A stretch of DNA of 64,000 nucleotides from Duganella sp. sic0402. Lineage in GTDB: Bacteria > Pseudomonadota > Gammaproteobacteria > Burkholderiales > Burkholderiaceae_D. The translations under genes and the position numbers were made by a program. The notes under the pieces are model-generated. The model saw nothing but the letters and a program-made list of their open reading frames with translations, did not search any database and had not been told where the DNA came from. The DNA is taken from NCBI RefSeq assembly GCF_019219065.1, contig NZ_JAHUWK010000001.1:186001-250000 (forward strand), given 5' to 3'. Below are positions 17,039 to 25,476 of this stretch, piece by piece; positions within the stretch are counted from its first letter, which is position 1; the number at the start of each line of letters is the position of its first letter.

Positions 17039-18405
17039 CCAACCGCAGATCTTTTTTGAGCGGCGCAGCCCTGATCGGCGCCGGCATGGTCACCAAGGCT
17101 GGCGCGGCGTCGCTGCCGGAAGCGCATGTGCATGCGACGGCGGACACTGTGCCGCCGGTAGCGCCGCCCAATGGCCGTCCATATAACCCGGTCGTCACGC
17201 TGAACGGCTGGACGCTGCCGTGGCGGATGAAGGATGGCGTCAAGGAGTTCCACCTGGTGGCCGAGCCGGTGGTGCGCGAGATTGCGCCCGGCATGACCGC
17301 CAATCTGTGGGGCTATAACGGACAGAGTCCTGGCCCGACCATCGAAGTGGTGGAGGGCGACCGGGTGCGCATCTTCGTCACCAACAAGCTGCCCGAGCAC
17401 ACCAGCGTGCACTGGCACGGCCAGCGCCTGCCGAGCGGCATGGATGGCGTGACCGGTTTGACGCAGCCAGGCATCCCGCCGGGTAAGACGTTTGTGTATG
17501 AATTTGTCGCCAAAAACGCCGGTACGTTTATGTATCACCCGCATGCGGATGAAATGGCGCAGATGGCGATGGGGATGATGGGCTTCTGGGTGACCCATCC
17601 GCGTGATCCGAAGCTGCACGCGGTGGACCGTGATTTTGTGTTCCTGCTGAGTGCTTACGATATCGATCCGGGCAGCTACACGCCAAAGATCAACACCATG
17701 ACCGACTTTAATCTGTGGACTTTCAACAGCCGCGCCTTCCCCGGTATTGATCCGATGGTGGTGCGCAAGAACGACAAGGTACGTATCCGTGTTGGCAATC
17801 TGACGATGACCAATCATCCGGTGCATGTGCACGGCCATACGTTTGAAGTGACCGGAACGGACGGCGGCTGGGTGCGGCCGTCGGCGCGCTGGCCGGAGGT
17901 GACGACGGATATCGCGGTGGGGCAGATGCGGGCGATCGAGTTTATCGCCGATGAACCGGGCGACTGGGCGTTCCACTGCCACAAGTCGCATCACACCATG
18001 AACGCGATGGGACATGCGGTGCCGACCATGATCGGCGTGGATCATAGCGGTGTGGCGCAGAAGATTAATAATCTGGTGCCGGGCTATATGGTCATGGGCG
18101 ACAAGGGCGGTTCGATGGGCGATATGCAGATGCCGCTGCCGGAGAATACGCTGCCGATGATGAGTGGCACCGGACCGTTTGGCGCGCTGGATATGGGAGG
18201 TATGTTCACCGTGCTGAAGGTGAGGGAAGGACTGGCGCGCAACGACTACAAAGATCCGGGCTGGTACAAGCATCCTCAAGGTACGGTGGCGCGGGAATGG
18301 ACCGGCGAACTTCCTGCCGCTCCCCGCGCTCCGGGCGCGCCGCCAGCCAAGCCGTCAACCCCGGTGGACGTGAAGCGGGATGGTGATATGCACCACCATC
18401 ACTAA
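17035..18405 (+). CDS. Tat-exported multicopper oxidase
   Basis: 456 residues. A Tat signal is visible (NRRSFLSGAALIGAG). All four copper-binding His motifs are there: HWHG (126, 128), HPH (168, 170), HPVHVHGH (261, 264, 266) and HCHKSHH (314-316, 320), the last giving the type 1 site. Met-rich patches (EMAQMAMGMMG near 173-183 and MGDMQMP near 361) and a C-terminal MHHHH resemble copper-detoxifying oxidases such as CopA and CueO. It probably oxidises cuprous to cupric copper in the periplasm. Translationally coupled to the TolC-family gene; its stop overlaps the stop of the convergent coiled-coil gene. Confidence 0.93.
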   Translation: MTNRRSFLSGAALIGAGMVTKAGAASLPEAHVHATADTVPPVAPPNGRPYNPVVTLNGWTLPWRMKDGVKEFHLVAEPVVREIAPGMTANLWGYNGQSPGPTIEVVEGDRVRIFVTNKLPEHTSVHWHGQRLPSGMDGVTGLTQPGIPPGKTFVYEFVAKNAGTFMYHPHADEMAQMAMGMMGFWVTHPRDPKLHAVDRDFVFLLSAYDIDPGSYTPKINTMTDFNLWTFNSRAFPGIDPMVVRKNDKVRIRVGNLTMTNHPVHVHGHTFEVTGTDGGWVRPSARWPEVTTDIAVGQMRAIEFIADEPGDWAFHCHKSHHTMNAMGHAVPTMIGVDHSGVAQKINNLVPGYMVMGDKGGSMGDMQMPLPENTLPMMSGTGPFGALDMGGMFTVLKVREGLARNDYKDPGWYKHPQGTVAREWTGELPAAPRAPGAPPAKPSTPVDVKRDGDMHHHH

Positions 18406-19016
18406 CCCAGATAAGCCTTGGCAAGAAGTGCCGCCACGCCGAGCACGACTGTGGCATGAATGCCAAGGCTCCATCGCATGAAAATGTGGAGTTCTTTGCG
18501 CAAGTCGGCAACCGAAGACTCCACCCGATCAAGCCGCGCGCCGAATTGCTCAAAGCGGCCATCCATCTGCTCAAAGCGCTTATCCACCTGATCAAAACGT
18601 TTATCTACTTGCTCAAAGCGTTTATCCACCTGATCAAAACGTTTATCGACGTATTCAAAGTGGCGCTCCTGTGCGCCGTGCAACATTTCAAAGCGAACTT
18701 CGAAGTCGCGTCGCATATCGGCGAAGCGTCTCTCGTTCTCCTCACGGCTGATGCTCGTGGTGAAGTCGATATGTGCACGTAGTTCAACCGAGCGGCGCTG
18801 GATATCTTCCTTGACCTCGCCAAAGCGACGGTTCATCTCGTCTTGCAGATTGGTCAGCCTGTACAAGGTGGATTCGTTGTCGGCCTTATTTTGGCGTAGC
18901 TCGCTGAGCTCGTTTTCGATACGATTGAATCGGTCGTTCATGTCGTTCTCCATTGCAGCGATCGCCGTGGCGTGGCTGTTGGATGTGGCTTCCAGTTTTT
19001 GTATGCGCTCTTCCAT
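18402..19016 (-). CDS. Coiled-coil protein with heptad repeats and C-terminal membrane anchor
   Basis: 204 residues from MEERIQKLEA. Nearly all of it is charged coiled coil. Residues about 120-160 contain five back-to-back seven-residue units of the form DKRFEQV/DKRFDQV. The last 25 residues are hydrophobic (ATVVLGVAALLAKAYLG) and would anchor it in the membrane. The start at 19016 follows AGGAGG by about a dozen bases. It does not match a family I can name; its make-up resembles small membrane-tethered coiled-coil proteins such as the DUF1640 group. No functional call. Confidence 0.75.
   Translation of the reverse strand: MEERIQKLEATSNSHATAIAAMENDMNDRFNRIENELSELRQNKADNESTLYRLTNLQDEMNRRFGEVKEDIQRRSVELRAHIDFTTSISREENERRFADMRRDFEVRFEMLHGAQERHFEYVDKRFDQVDKRFEQVDKRFDQVDKRFEQMDGRFEQFGARLDRVESSVADLRKELHIFMRWSLGIHATVVLGVAALLAKAYLG
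18546..18657 (-). repeat. Tandem 21-bp repeats inside the coiled-coil gene
   Basis: About five copies of a 21-base unit (plus-strand sense TGCTCAAAGCGTTTATCCACC with variants) encode the seven-residue heptads of the coiled-coil protein. Alternate copies match more closely (DQV and EQV types), which suggests growth by 42-base duplications. Copy number could vary between strains. Confidence 0.8.
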
Positions 19017-19128
19017 GATGAAATCGTCCTCCTGATCAGTGATGGTGGCAATGGCGGGCAGATAAGGTGTTAGACCTATCCGCACGGGATTTGATCCATC
19101 TCAGCAGATTTGCTAGTATGGGCGGCTC

Positions 19129-20394
19129 ATGAAGAAGCCACTCCGCTATCCCGAACAGTTGCTGTTACTGCCTTACATCGGTAAGTGGACCTTGCTCGCA
19201 GGTCTGATTGCCTTACTCGGCGGCACGGCGTCGGCGTTCTTTCTGTTTGCGCTGGACTACGCGACCAACTGGCGCGAAGCGCATCCATGGATAATCTGGC
19301 TGCTGCCGCTGGCCGGCTTTATCGTTGGCTGGATGTACCTGAAAGTGGGCAGCAGCGTGGAGGCAGGCAATAACCTGCTGATCGACGAAATTCACGATCC
19401 GAAGAAAGTCGTGCCTTTGCGCATGGCGCCGCTGGTGCTGATCGGCACCGTGGTGTCGCACTGGTTCGGCGCCTCGGTCGGGCGCGAGGGGACGGCGGTG
19501 CAGATGGGCGGCACGCTGGCCGACCAGCTCACGCCGATCTTCCGGCTGCGCCACAGCGAACGCCGCATTATTCTGATGGCCGGCATCAGTGCCGGTTTCG
19601 CCTCGGTATTCGGCACGCCGCTGGCCGGCGCGATCTTCGGCCTGGAAGTGCTGGCGATTGGACGGCTGCGCTATGACGCCATCTTCCCCTGCATGGTCGC
19701 GGCCATCGCAGCCGACCAAGTGGGCATGGCCTGGGGCGTGCATCATACCCATTACGCGATGAGCGCCATCGTGCCGATCACCTTCTGGAGCGTGGCCGCC
19801 GTGCTGGTTGCGGGCCTTGTGTTTGGACTGGTGGGCATGCTCTTTGCCAAATCCACGCATGCGGCATCGGCATTCATGAAGCGGCACATTGCGTATGCGC
19901 CGTTGCGGGCGATGCTCGGCGGCGCGGTGGTGGCGCTGGCAGTGTGGTGGCTGGGCACGCGCTACATCGGCCTGGGAATTCCGGTGATTGTGGCGGCCTT
20001 CCAGCAGCCTGTGGCGCCGTGGGACTTCCTGGGCAAATTTGCCTTTACCGTCGCATCACTGGGCAGCGGCTTCAAAGGCGGCGAAGTCACGCCGCTGTTC
20101 TACATCGGCGCGACGCTGGGCAATGCGCTGGCGCCGCTGCTGCATTTGCCGTTTGCGCTGCTGGCAGGCCTGGGATTTGTGGCGGTATTCGCGGGCGCGG
20201 CCAACACGCCGCTGGCGTCAACCATCATGGCCATCGAGCTGTTTGGCCCGCAAATCGGACCCTATGCGGCGTTGGCCTGCGTGGTGGCGTATCTGTTTTC
20301 CGGCCATTGCGGCATCTACCGCGCGCAGCGGATTGGCTTGCTCAAGCACCGGCTGCCTCCGGTGGCACGCGACCGCGAGCCGCCTTCAAACTAA
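19129..20394 (+). CDS. CLC-family anion transporter, probable fluoride (CLC-F/SycA-like) branch
   Basis: 421 residues, polytopic. The gating-glutamate motif is GREGTAVQMG, in place of GREGP of chloride CLCs, and the first anion-site motif reads VEAGNNLLIDEIH in place of GSGIP. The second conserved loop is GGEVTPLFYIGATLGNALA. These variants are those I associate with the SycA-like / fluoride-exporting CLC branch. If so it works as a fluoride/proton antiporter in the inner membrane. No fluoride riboswitch is evident in the roughly 110 bases upstream. Monocistronic by spacing. Confidence 0.85.
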   Translation: MKKPLRYPEQLLLLPYIGKWTLLAGLIALLGGTASAFFLFALDYATNWREAHPWIIWLLPLAGFIVGWMYLKVGSSVEAGNNLLIDEIHDPKKVVPLRMAPLVLIGTVVSHWFGASVGREGTAVQMGGTLADQLTPIFRLRHSERRIILMAGISAGFASVFGTPLAGAIFGLEVLAIGRLRYDAIFPCMVAAIAADQVGMAWGVHHTHYAMSAIVPITFWSVAAVLVAGLVFGLVGMLFAKSTHAASAFMKRHIAYAPLRAMLGGAVVALAVWWLGTRYIGLGIPVIVAAFQQPVAPWDFLGKFAFTVASLGSGFKGGEVTPLFYIGATLGNALAPLLHLPFALLAGLGFVAVFAGAANTPLASTIMAIELFGPQIGPYAALACVVAYLFSGHCGIYRAQRIGLLKHRLPPVARDREPPSN

Positions 20395-20512
20395 GCGAAA
20401 GCTGGATCGTTGAGACTCTCGTGGCGTCGTATCACGCGGCGTCAGCTGGAAATACCGATGTAGATTTCCCCATGGCCTGACTATAGCCACATTCCACGCC
20501 GGCTGCGGCACG

Positions 20513-22159
20513 TCACGCTTGCTCATCTGGTGTAACCGCAGGCGCGGCGTACCATTTCTCCTTCGGGATCACATGCGAAGTAGCCGGCTCCTGGATGTAG
20601 TGGGGCGAGGTAATCTGCACGCCGTATTCGTGGAACACGTCGATGATATTCTGGTGCAGCTTGTTCAGCACCTCGGCGCGCTGGCGTGGCGCTTCGGCGG
20701 TGGCATAGGCCACCAGCCGGTATTCGGTGTAAAAGTCCGACAGCGCTACCTGCACCACATGGGGCTTGGGCGTATCGGCGACATCGCCGGTGCGCTTTGC
20801 CGCCAGTTCCAGCATGGCGTGCACCTGGCGCCATGGCGTGTCGTAGCCGATGGTGACAGTGGCGTCGAGCACGAAGCCAGTGCCTGGATAGGCGCGCGAG
20901 AAATTCTTGCTGGTGTTGGACAGCACCCAGGCGTTAGGCATGGTGATTTCCTCACCCAGGCCAGTGCGCAAGCGCGTTTCAAACATCCCCAGTTCCATCA
21001 CCGTCCCTTCGACTTCGCCAATGCGCACATACTCGCCTTTGCGCAGCGTGCGCGCATACATCAGTATCAAGCCGGCTGCACCCTGGCCGACGATGCTCGA
21101 TGCTCCCAGCGACACCATCAGGCCGACCAGCACCGACAAGCCCTGAAACGCCGCCGTCTGCGCGCCCGGCAGGTAAGGGTAGGCCATGGCCAGCGCAAAC
21201 AGCCAGATCACCACGTTGGCGATGCGCCGCGTCGGCACGGCGGTATCCTGATCCAGCCAGCCGACTTGCAGCTCACCGCTTTCGACGCGCTTGAACACGG
21301 AACCCAGCGTCAGCATCACCAGTCGGGCGATGGCAACGATCACCGCCACCAGCACCAGCCCGGGCAGCGCGTTGACGATGCTGGTGGCCACGCTGCTGAT
21401 CACGTCGAGCAGATAATCCTGCAGGCGCTCGCCCCAGCTGCGTGTGTAGGGCACTTTGCCCAGCACGAATGCCAGCCACAGATAGGTGGCGATCAGCCGC
21501 AGCGCCCAGATCAGCAGGTTGATCAGGTGCCGCATGAAGCGCACGTAATTATCCGCATCCAGCACGCGCACGTTGTTGACCTTGACGCGACCCAGGTGGC
21601 GGCTCAGTGCCAGCGTCGACCTGCGTCCAACCCAGCGGTGCAGCAGGAACAGGGCGCGCAGCGCCACGCCGTAAGCCAGCGTGCCGGCCGCGCACAGTGC
21701 CGCCGCGATGGCCAGGTAGCGTGGACTGGCCTGTTCGCGGCGTTCGGCCAGGGCCTTGGTCAATTGCTCTGCGCTTTCAGTGGCGACGCTGTCCGTGGTG
21801 TCGCCGGCCAGCGGGTTGATGTCGGTTGGCGTGACCAGGAAGAGCAGCGTGCCATCCAACATGACCTGCGTGCCTTCGTGAATCGGATGGATGCCTGCGT
21901 GTTGTGGGCCGTTCCTGGCCAGCACGGCGTGCAGCCGCTTGCGCGCACCCTCGGCACGGTCATCTGGTGTAAAACCTGCCATCGCGGTGCGAAACACGAA
22001 GATGGTGCGATTGGCCACGACCAGCTTGGCCGTCGGCGGTGCGGCCGGTGTGGCCGCCGACGCTGGCAAAGGCAGGGTGGCAGGGGTGTCGGCGGCAGCA
22101 ATACCGCTCCAGATCAGCATCAGGACGCACAGCAGGCGGCACAGAACAGACATAGGCAT
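20513..22159 (-). CDS. MscS-family mechanosensitive channel with periplasmic N-domain
   Basis: 548 residues. A signal peptide (CVLMLIWSGIAAADTPA) leads to a periplasmic domain of about 130 residues, then about five membrane segments, then the MscS pore helix and beta domain: SLGASSIVGQGAAGLILMYA, LRKGEYVRIGEVEGTVMELG, RTGLGEEITMPNAWVLSN. The C-terminal alpha/beta domain ends near the stop. It is larger than MscS (286) and smaller than MscK, as in the YbdG/YjeP-type groups. It would release solutes on hypo-osmotic shock. Its gene points away from the tRNA-Leu. Confidence 0.92.
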   Translation of the reverse strand: MPMSVLCRLLCVLMLIWSGIAAADTPATLPLPASAATPAAPPTAKLVVANRTIFVFRTAMAGFTPDDRAEGARKRLHAVLARNGPQHAGIHPIHEGTQVMLDGTLLFLVTPTDINPLAGDTTDSVATESAEQLTKALAERREQASPRYLAIAAALCAAGTLAYGVALRALFLLHRWVGRRSTLALSRHLGRVKVNNVRVLDADNYVRFMRHLINLLIWALRLIATYLWLAFVLGKVPYTRSWGERLQDYLLDVISSVATSIVNALPGLVLVAVIVAIARLVMLTLGSVFKRVESGELQVGWLDQDTAVPTRRIANVVIWLFALAMAYPYLPGAQTAAFQGLSVLVGLMVSLGASSIVGQGAAGLILMYARTLRKGEYVRIGEVEGTVMELGMFETRLRTGLGEEITMPNAWVLSNTSKNFSRAYPGTGFVLDATVTIGYDTPWRQVHAMLELAAKRTGDVADTPKPHVVQVALSDFYTEYRLVAYATAEAPRQRAEVLNKLHQNIIDVFHEYGVQITSPHYIQEPATSHVIPKEKWYAAPAVTPDEQA

Positions 22160-22210
22160 CCTCTTCGGGCAATTCTCAATTCCGCCATCTTAGCGGATTC
22201 AATAGTTGTC

Positions 22211-22239
22211 TGGCAGTTACCGCTGGTTCATGGCATAAT
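22211..22239 (+). promoter_or_regulatory. Possible promoter of tRNA-Leu
   Basis: A CATAAT box at 22234-22239 lies about 16 bases before the tRNA 5' end, with a weak TGGCAG at 22211-22216 and a 17-base spacer. Position fits a stable-RNA promoter with a very short leader; the -35 match is poor. Confidence 0.3.
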
Positions 22240-22254
22240 ATTGGGCTGGTGTGG

Positions 22255-22339
22255 GCTCCGATGGTGAAATTGGTAGACACTGCAGACTTAAAATCTGCCG
22301 CCGCAAGGCGTGCCGGTTCGATTCCGGCTCGGAGCACCA
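22255..22339 (+). tRNA. tRNA-Leu (UAA anticodon)
   Basis: An 85-base class II tRNA. The acceptor stem GCTCCGA pairs with TCGGAGC, followed by A and an encoded CCA. The anticodon arm GCAGACTTAAAATCTGC presents TAA in its loop, so it reads UUA/UUG leucine codons. A long variable arm and the T arm (GGTTCGATTCC) are present. A truncated integrase gene follows it, marking this tRNA as the likely attachment site of an integrative element. Confidence 0.97.
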
Positions 22340-22446
22340 CCCTCATATCAAGCGCTGACGCCGATAGTACCCACTAACTTTTGGCGCTGCCTCAGTTCCG
22401 CAATTCCGATTCAGTTCCGCAAAACAGATTCACACCGGGCTGATGC

Positions 22447-23061
22447 CTATTTCGTCGGCGTGACAATTTTACCCCTCCTGTGGCGCACATAATGCGCCGT
22501 CATCGCGGCCGTTGTGTGACCCAACTGGTCCTGGGCCGCACCGAGGCCATGCGCATCGTCCTTGTCAGTTGCTGCCTTTGCGCGGAGGTCGCGGAACTGG
22601 AAGTTCCGGATCTCCTCGGCTAGCTCTGGATGTGCCGCGCTCGCCGCCGCACGAGCGCGGTCGAATGCGCCGCGTAGCATAAACTCCGTCATCCGCTCAC
22701 CCTTATCATTGCAGATCAACGCAACGCCGGCAACCTTGCGGCTGTTGATCCTATTCACCACAATTGCCAGTTGCCCCTCCACCGCGATGCGCAGCTTCTT
22801 CCCGGTTTTATTTTGCTCCACGGGCAGGTGGCCATCTTTTAAGTCGGCGCGCTTGAAGTCCAAAAGATCGCCTTTGCGTTGCGCTGACAGGTAGGCGATG
22901 TCCATAGCGTCCTGCAATCCTCGCTCCGCCACCTCCCACACCGCGTTATAGATGCGATCCTCGATGTACACGTCCCGCCCGGATTCTTGGAAGCCTTTAA
23001 TGCCGGCGCATGGGTTGCCGAAGGTAATGGACTTCCTGCGGACCGTATCCAACGCCGACAT
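22447..23061 (-). pseudogene. 5'-truncated tyrosine recombinase (phage/island integrase) remnant
   Basis: Only the catalytic half of a tyrosine integrase is left, about 200 residues from MSALDTVRRKS. Recognisable are NPCAGIKGFQESGRD, the first active-site arginine in YLSAQRKGDLLD, the second box FRDLRAKAATD, and QLGHTTAAMTAHYVR with the nucleophile tyrosine. The SAM-like core-binding and arm domains (about 180 residues) that should precede it are absent: the open frame continues upstream but there it is just antisense of a phage-type gene. It lies 108 bases from the tRNA-Leu with its 3' end nearest the tRNA. Probably inactive. Confidence 0.8.
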
Positions 23062-23196
23062 CGCGCGCGCCTCTGCGGCTGCGGTGAGCGAGTTTGATCG
23101 CACCGGCACGTTGCGTGTATGAGTGCTATCTCGACAGTCTAGCGCAACGGCAAACCCTGTGTTAACGTACAGCCACACACCTTGGAGCACACCGCA

Positions 23197-23740
23197 ATGG
23201 GCTTTGCCGACCGCTACCTTCACGCCGTCAACTCGACCAACCTGCAAGACGACGAGCACCACCACGCCACCGATGCGCTGTGCGCGGCGGCGCTGGCCGA
23301 CACCACCGGTGCGGGCATCGGTGCGCTGCTGTCGCGCGTCAAGTACGCCGACGGCACGCAGCACAAGCTGTTCGAATCGGGCAGCGCCAACCTAGCACAG
23401 TTGCTGCGCATCTGGACGGCTCGCGTCATTCAGAAGGGCCGCGAGCGCAAGTGGGTGAAGATCGGTAAAGCGTGGGACGGCCAAGCCGCCGAGGCGCTGT
23501 ACCGTCGTGTGGCCGAGCGGTCGCTGGCGCACTGGCTGGACGGGAAGTGTCCAGCATGTTCGGGTAGCGGCAACACTCCGGATCGCCGTATTTGCGTTCC
23601 GTGTAAAGGCAGTGGAAAGACCGATGTGGGCGGCCAGGGGCTTCGAACACAATCGTGTCCTTGACATGGTGAGTGAACTCGAGGGACTTCTTCAGGCGCA
23701 CAATGCTCGGGCAAGCAAAATGCTCTTGTCCATTGGTTGA
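23197..23740 (+). pseudogene. Phage-type protein with zinc-finger motif, frameshifted
   Basis: The main frame from MGFADRYLHAVNS (23197, GGAG box upstream) runs about 145 residues through a helical domain and a DnaJ-like zinc finger (CPACSGSG, then CVPCKGSG) and stops at 23664. The natural C-terminus is in the next frame: from about 23639 it reads GFEHNRVLDMVSELEGLLQA to a stop at 23740. One extra G in the run of four at 23637-23640 explains the shift. Proteins of this build occur in prophages near antiterminator positions; no exact function is claimed. The shift may be real decay or a sequencing slip. Confidence 0.65.
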
Positions 23741-23913
23741 CGTCAGTACGTCCATCCAAGGAGCATGCTGAGCGATAGGGGGAGGCGACTTAATAAGTCT
23801 GCACTAGTGAATTTAAGAAAACGTTGTGATAAATAGATAGAATTGCAGCAATCATTCGCTGCTACCATGATTTCCGCAGTAAGCGTTAAAACCAACTATC
23901 ATCAGGGGAAATC

Positions 23914-24579
23914 ATGATTGCTATTGAAACTGTGTCGTACGGCGTATTGCCAGTTGACGTAAATCAAGGCGGTGTCGTTCATCTGAACGGGACGGGAGAC
24001 CCAGAATGGCCTGAAACTAAAGAGTGGGACTATGAGTTTGACTTTGGTACGGATAACACACTCTGGAGCGATTCCAGCGATTATTTCGGTGACTACGGAA
24101 ATTACGACAATGCGAATGATGTGTTTGATGGTTATGATGGGGTCGATAGCGGTCATGTAACTGACGCAACGGCCACCCATACTGATACCACGCCATCTAC
24201 TCCCGATAAATACTGGGTTTATAGCCAAAGCTCAGGCAATTTCATGAAGGTGGAGAATGGTATAACAACGATGGTTAGCACCGGTTATTCCGGCGACAAA
24301 ACATTTCACAATATTCCCGAGGCTCAGTCATATAAAAACCAAGGACCTATACCTCAGGGGGAGTATACACTAACCCAAGTCGATAATCATAAAGGTCCTA
24401 ATACAATTTCCCTATCGCCGTCTGATGGAAATACTATGTTCGACCGAGACAACTTTTTGATTCATGGCGATAATAGAGCCGGGAACTATACGGCATCTGA
24501 AGGTTGCATTATTCTAGATCCAACTGCGCGTAAAGCCATCATCGCTGCCGGAATTGATACGCTGTACGTAACTCGTTAA
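23914..24579 (+). CDS. Tlde1-like (DUF2778) L,D-transpeptidase-fold effector
   Basis: 221 residues, no signal peptide. Residues about 28-98 are a disordered acidic stretch rich in Asp, Gly, Thr and Tyr. The C-terminal domain (about 99-221) has the DUF2778 pattern: GPIPQGEYTL (144-153), then FLIHGDN with His184 and ASEGCIIL with Cys198, the His/Cys pair of the YkuD-like L,D-transpeptidase fold. Tlde1 proteins of this family are type VI secretion effectors that damage target peptidoglycan. An AGGGGA box precedes the ATG. A signal-peptide protein follows 40 bases later, as an immunity gene would. GC content is clearly lower than that of the flanks. Confidence 0.75.
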   Translation: MIAIETVSYGVLPVDVNQGGVVHLNGTGDPEWPETKEWDYEFDFGTDNTLWSDSSDYFGDYGNYDNANDVFDGYDGVDSGHVTDATATHTDTTPSTPDKYWVYSQSSGNFMKVENGITTMVSTGYSGDKTFHNIPEAQSYKNQGPIPQGEYTLTQVDNHKGPNTISLSPSDGNTMFDRDNFLIHGDNRAGNYTASEGCIILDPTARKAIIAAGIDTLYVTR

Positions 24580-24619
24580 TCGAAGCGATAGTGCGCTTAT
24601 TAACTTTGCGAGGAATTAT

Positions 24620-25120
24620 ATGTTTAAGAAATTGATATTTTCTATTTTCTTTTTGGTGATTTCTAATCTTGCATTTGGCAAGGAAATCTTAATAAAGTTA
24701 GCCGGTGGCATTGAAGTTTCTGTCAGCGAAGAAAATTTCATCGCCGCAGCTCATACCGTAAAGGGATGTAGCCAAGCTTATAGCAATTGCGAAGTTGATG
24801 GCGCACTTGCATTTGGCGGGGTGGCAGTTCCTAAGACAACCCTCAAGCGAATCACCGTAACGATTGGTAATGCGCGTTATGAGCTCGATACGAGTGGGAT
24901 GTATAATCCACTGATTGATTCAAAGTTTGCTGAAAGCTTTGGTGGATTTTGCTATGACAAGAATAATTGCTCTTTTCGAGGGGCGTTTGGCGATGCGGGC
25001 GGAGTATATGCGGCGGAATGGGTAATAAAGAACGGTAAGGCTTATAGGACGTCGCTTTCGGACAGTGCCGACTTTTTTCAGTTTGTTAAGTCGCATCTGT
25101 CGCCGCCACAGTACAACTGA
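24620..25120 (+). CDS. Putative periplasmic immunity protein (Tldi-like)
   Basis: 166 residues with a clear signal peptide (MFKKLIFSIFFLVISNLAFG, cut before KE), so it is exported to the periplasm. The mature part has four cysteines (VKGCSQAYSNCEVD and GGFCYDKNNCSF), which could form disulfides. I do not recognise the family by sequence. The call rests on position: it follows the peptidoglycan-targeting effector by 40 bases on the same strand, has its own GAGGAA box, shares its low GC, and acts where that toxin would act. Confidence 0.65.
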   Translation: MFKKLIFSIFFLVISNLAFGKEILIKLAGGIEVSVSEENFIAAAHTVKGCSQAYSNCEVDGALAFGGVAVPKTTLKRITVTIGNARYELDTSGMYNPLIDSKFAESFGGFCYDKNNCSFRGAFGDAGGVYAAEWVIKNGKAYRTSLSDSADFFQFVKSHLSPPQYN

Positions 25121-25476
25121 TTCACCTCGATTCGTGCCAGCGAACTGTTAATAGTCCAAGCCCGTTCAGTTACGCCCAGTCTTACACACTCACTGGATGT
25201 AGTGATATAGGTCTTGGGGGCGCTAGAGCACAAAACCGAACCGCCTTCGTGGCGGTTCTTCTATTTCGAGTTTGTAATTGCTGCGCTGCTCGAACCCTCG
25301 GGTGACGCTGTGCGCGCACTTTATCTTTTCCCGTCGGCGGCGTGGAAGAAAGTACGAGGATCAGCTGGAGGCCGTTATTGCCGGCTGCCGTTGATCGCGA
25401 TATGAGGCAAGGCCTGAAATCGTGAATTGCGGTCTTTCTCCAAACATAATTTCTGGAAAATCGGATTCATCAACAT
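25121..25476. other. Gene-free stretch after the immunity gene
   Basis: About 356 bases. It holds a terminator-like hairpin at 25238-25266, then a GC-rich patch (about 25,290-25,400) set between AT-rich genes that may be leftover host or mobile DNA, then AT-rich sequence leading into the broken gene on the minus strand. No open frame here is convincing on either strand. Confidence 0.5.
25238..25266 (+). terminator. Terminator-like hairpin downstream of effector/immunity pair
   Basis: GAACCGCC and GGCGGTTC form a perfect 8-bp stem around TTCGT, followed by TTCTATTT. It lies 118 bases past the immunity gene stop and is the first strong hairpin there. Confidence 0.6.

Noticed and set aside
18546-18657. 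Short regular repeats that could suggest a CRISPR array.
   Set aside because: The repeats are contiguous 21-base units without spacers, lie within a coding frame and encode heptads; no cas gene is near.
19020-19128. Fluoride riboswitch upstream of the CLC gene.
   Set aside because: No stretch with the conserved core could be recognised in this short region.
22447-23364. The integrase as a 305-codon intact gene.
   Set aside because: The first 100 codons of that frame are antisense to the phage-type gene and unlike any recombinase N-terminus; only the catalytic half is real.
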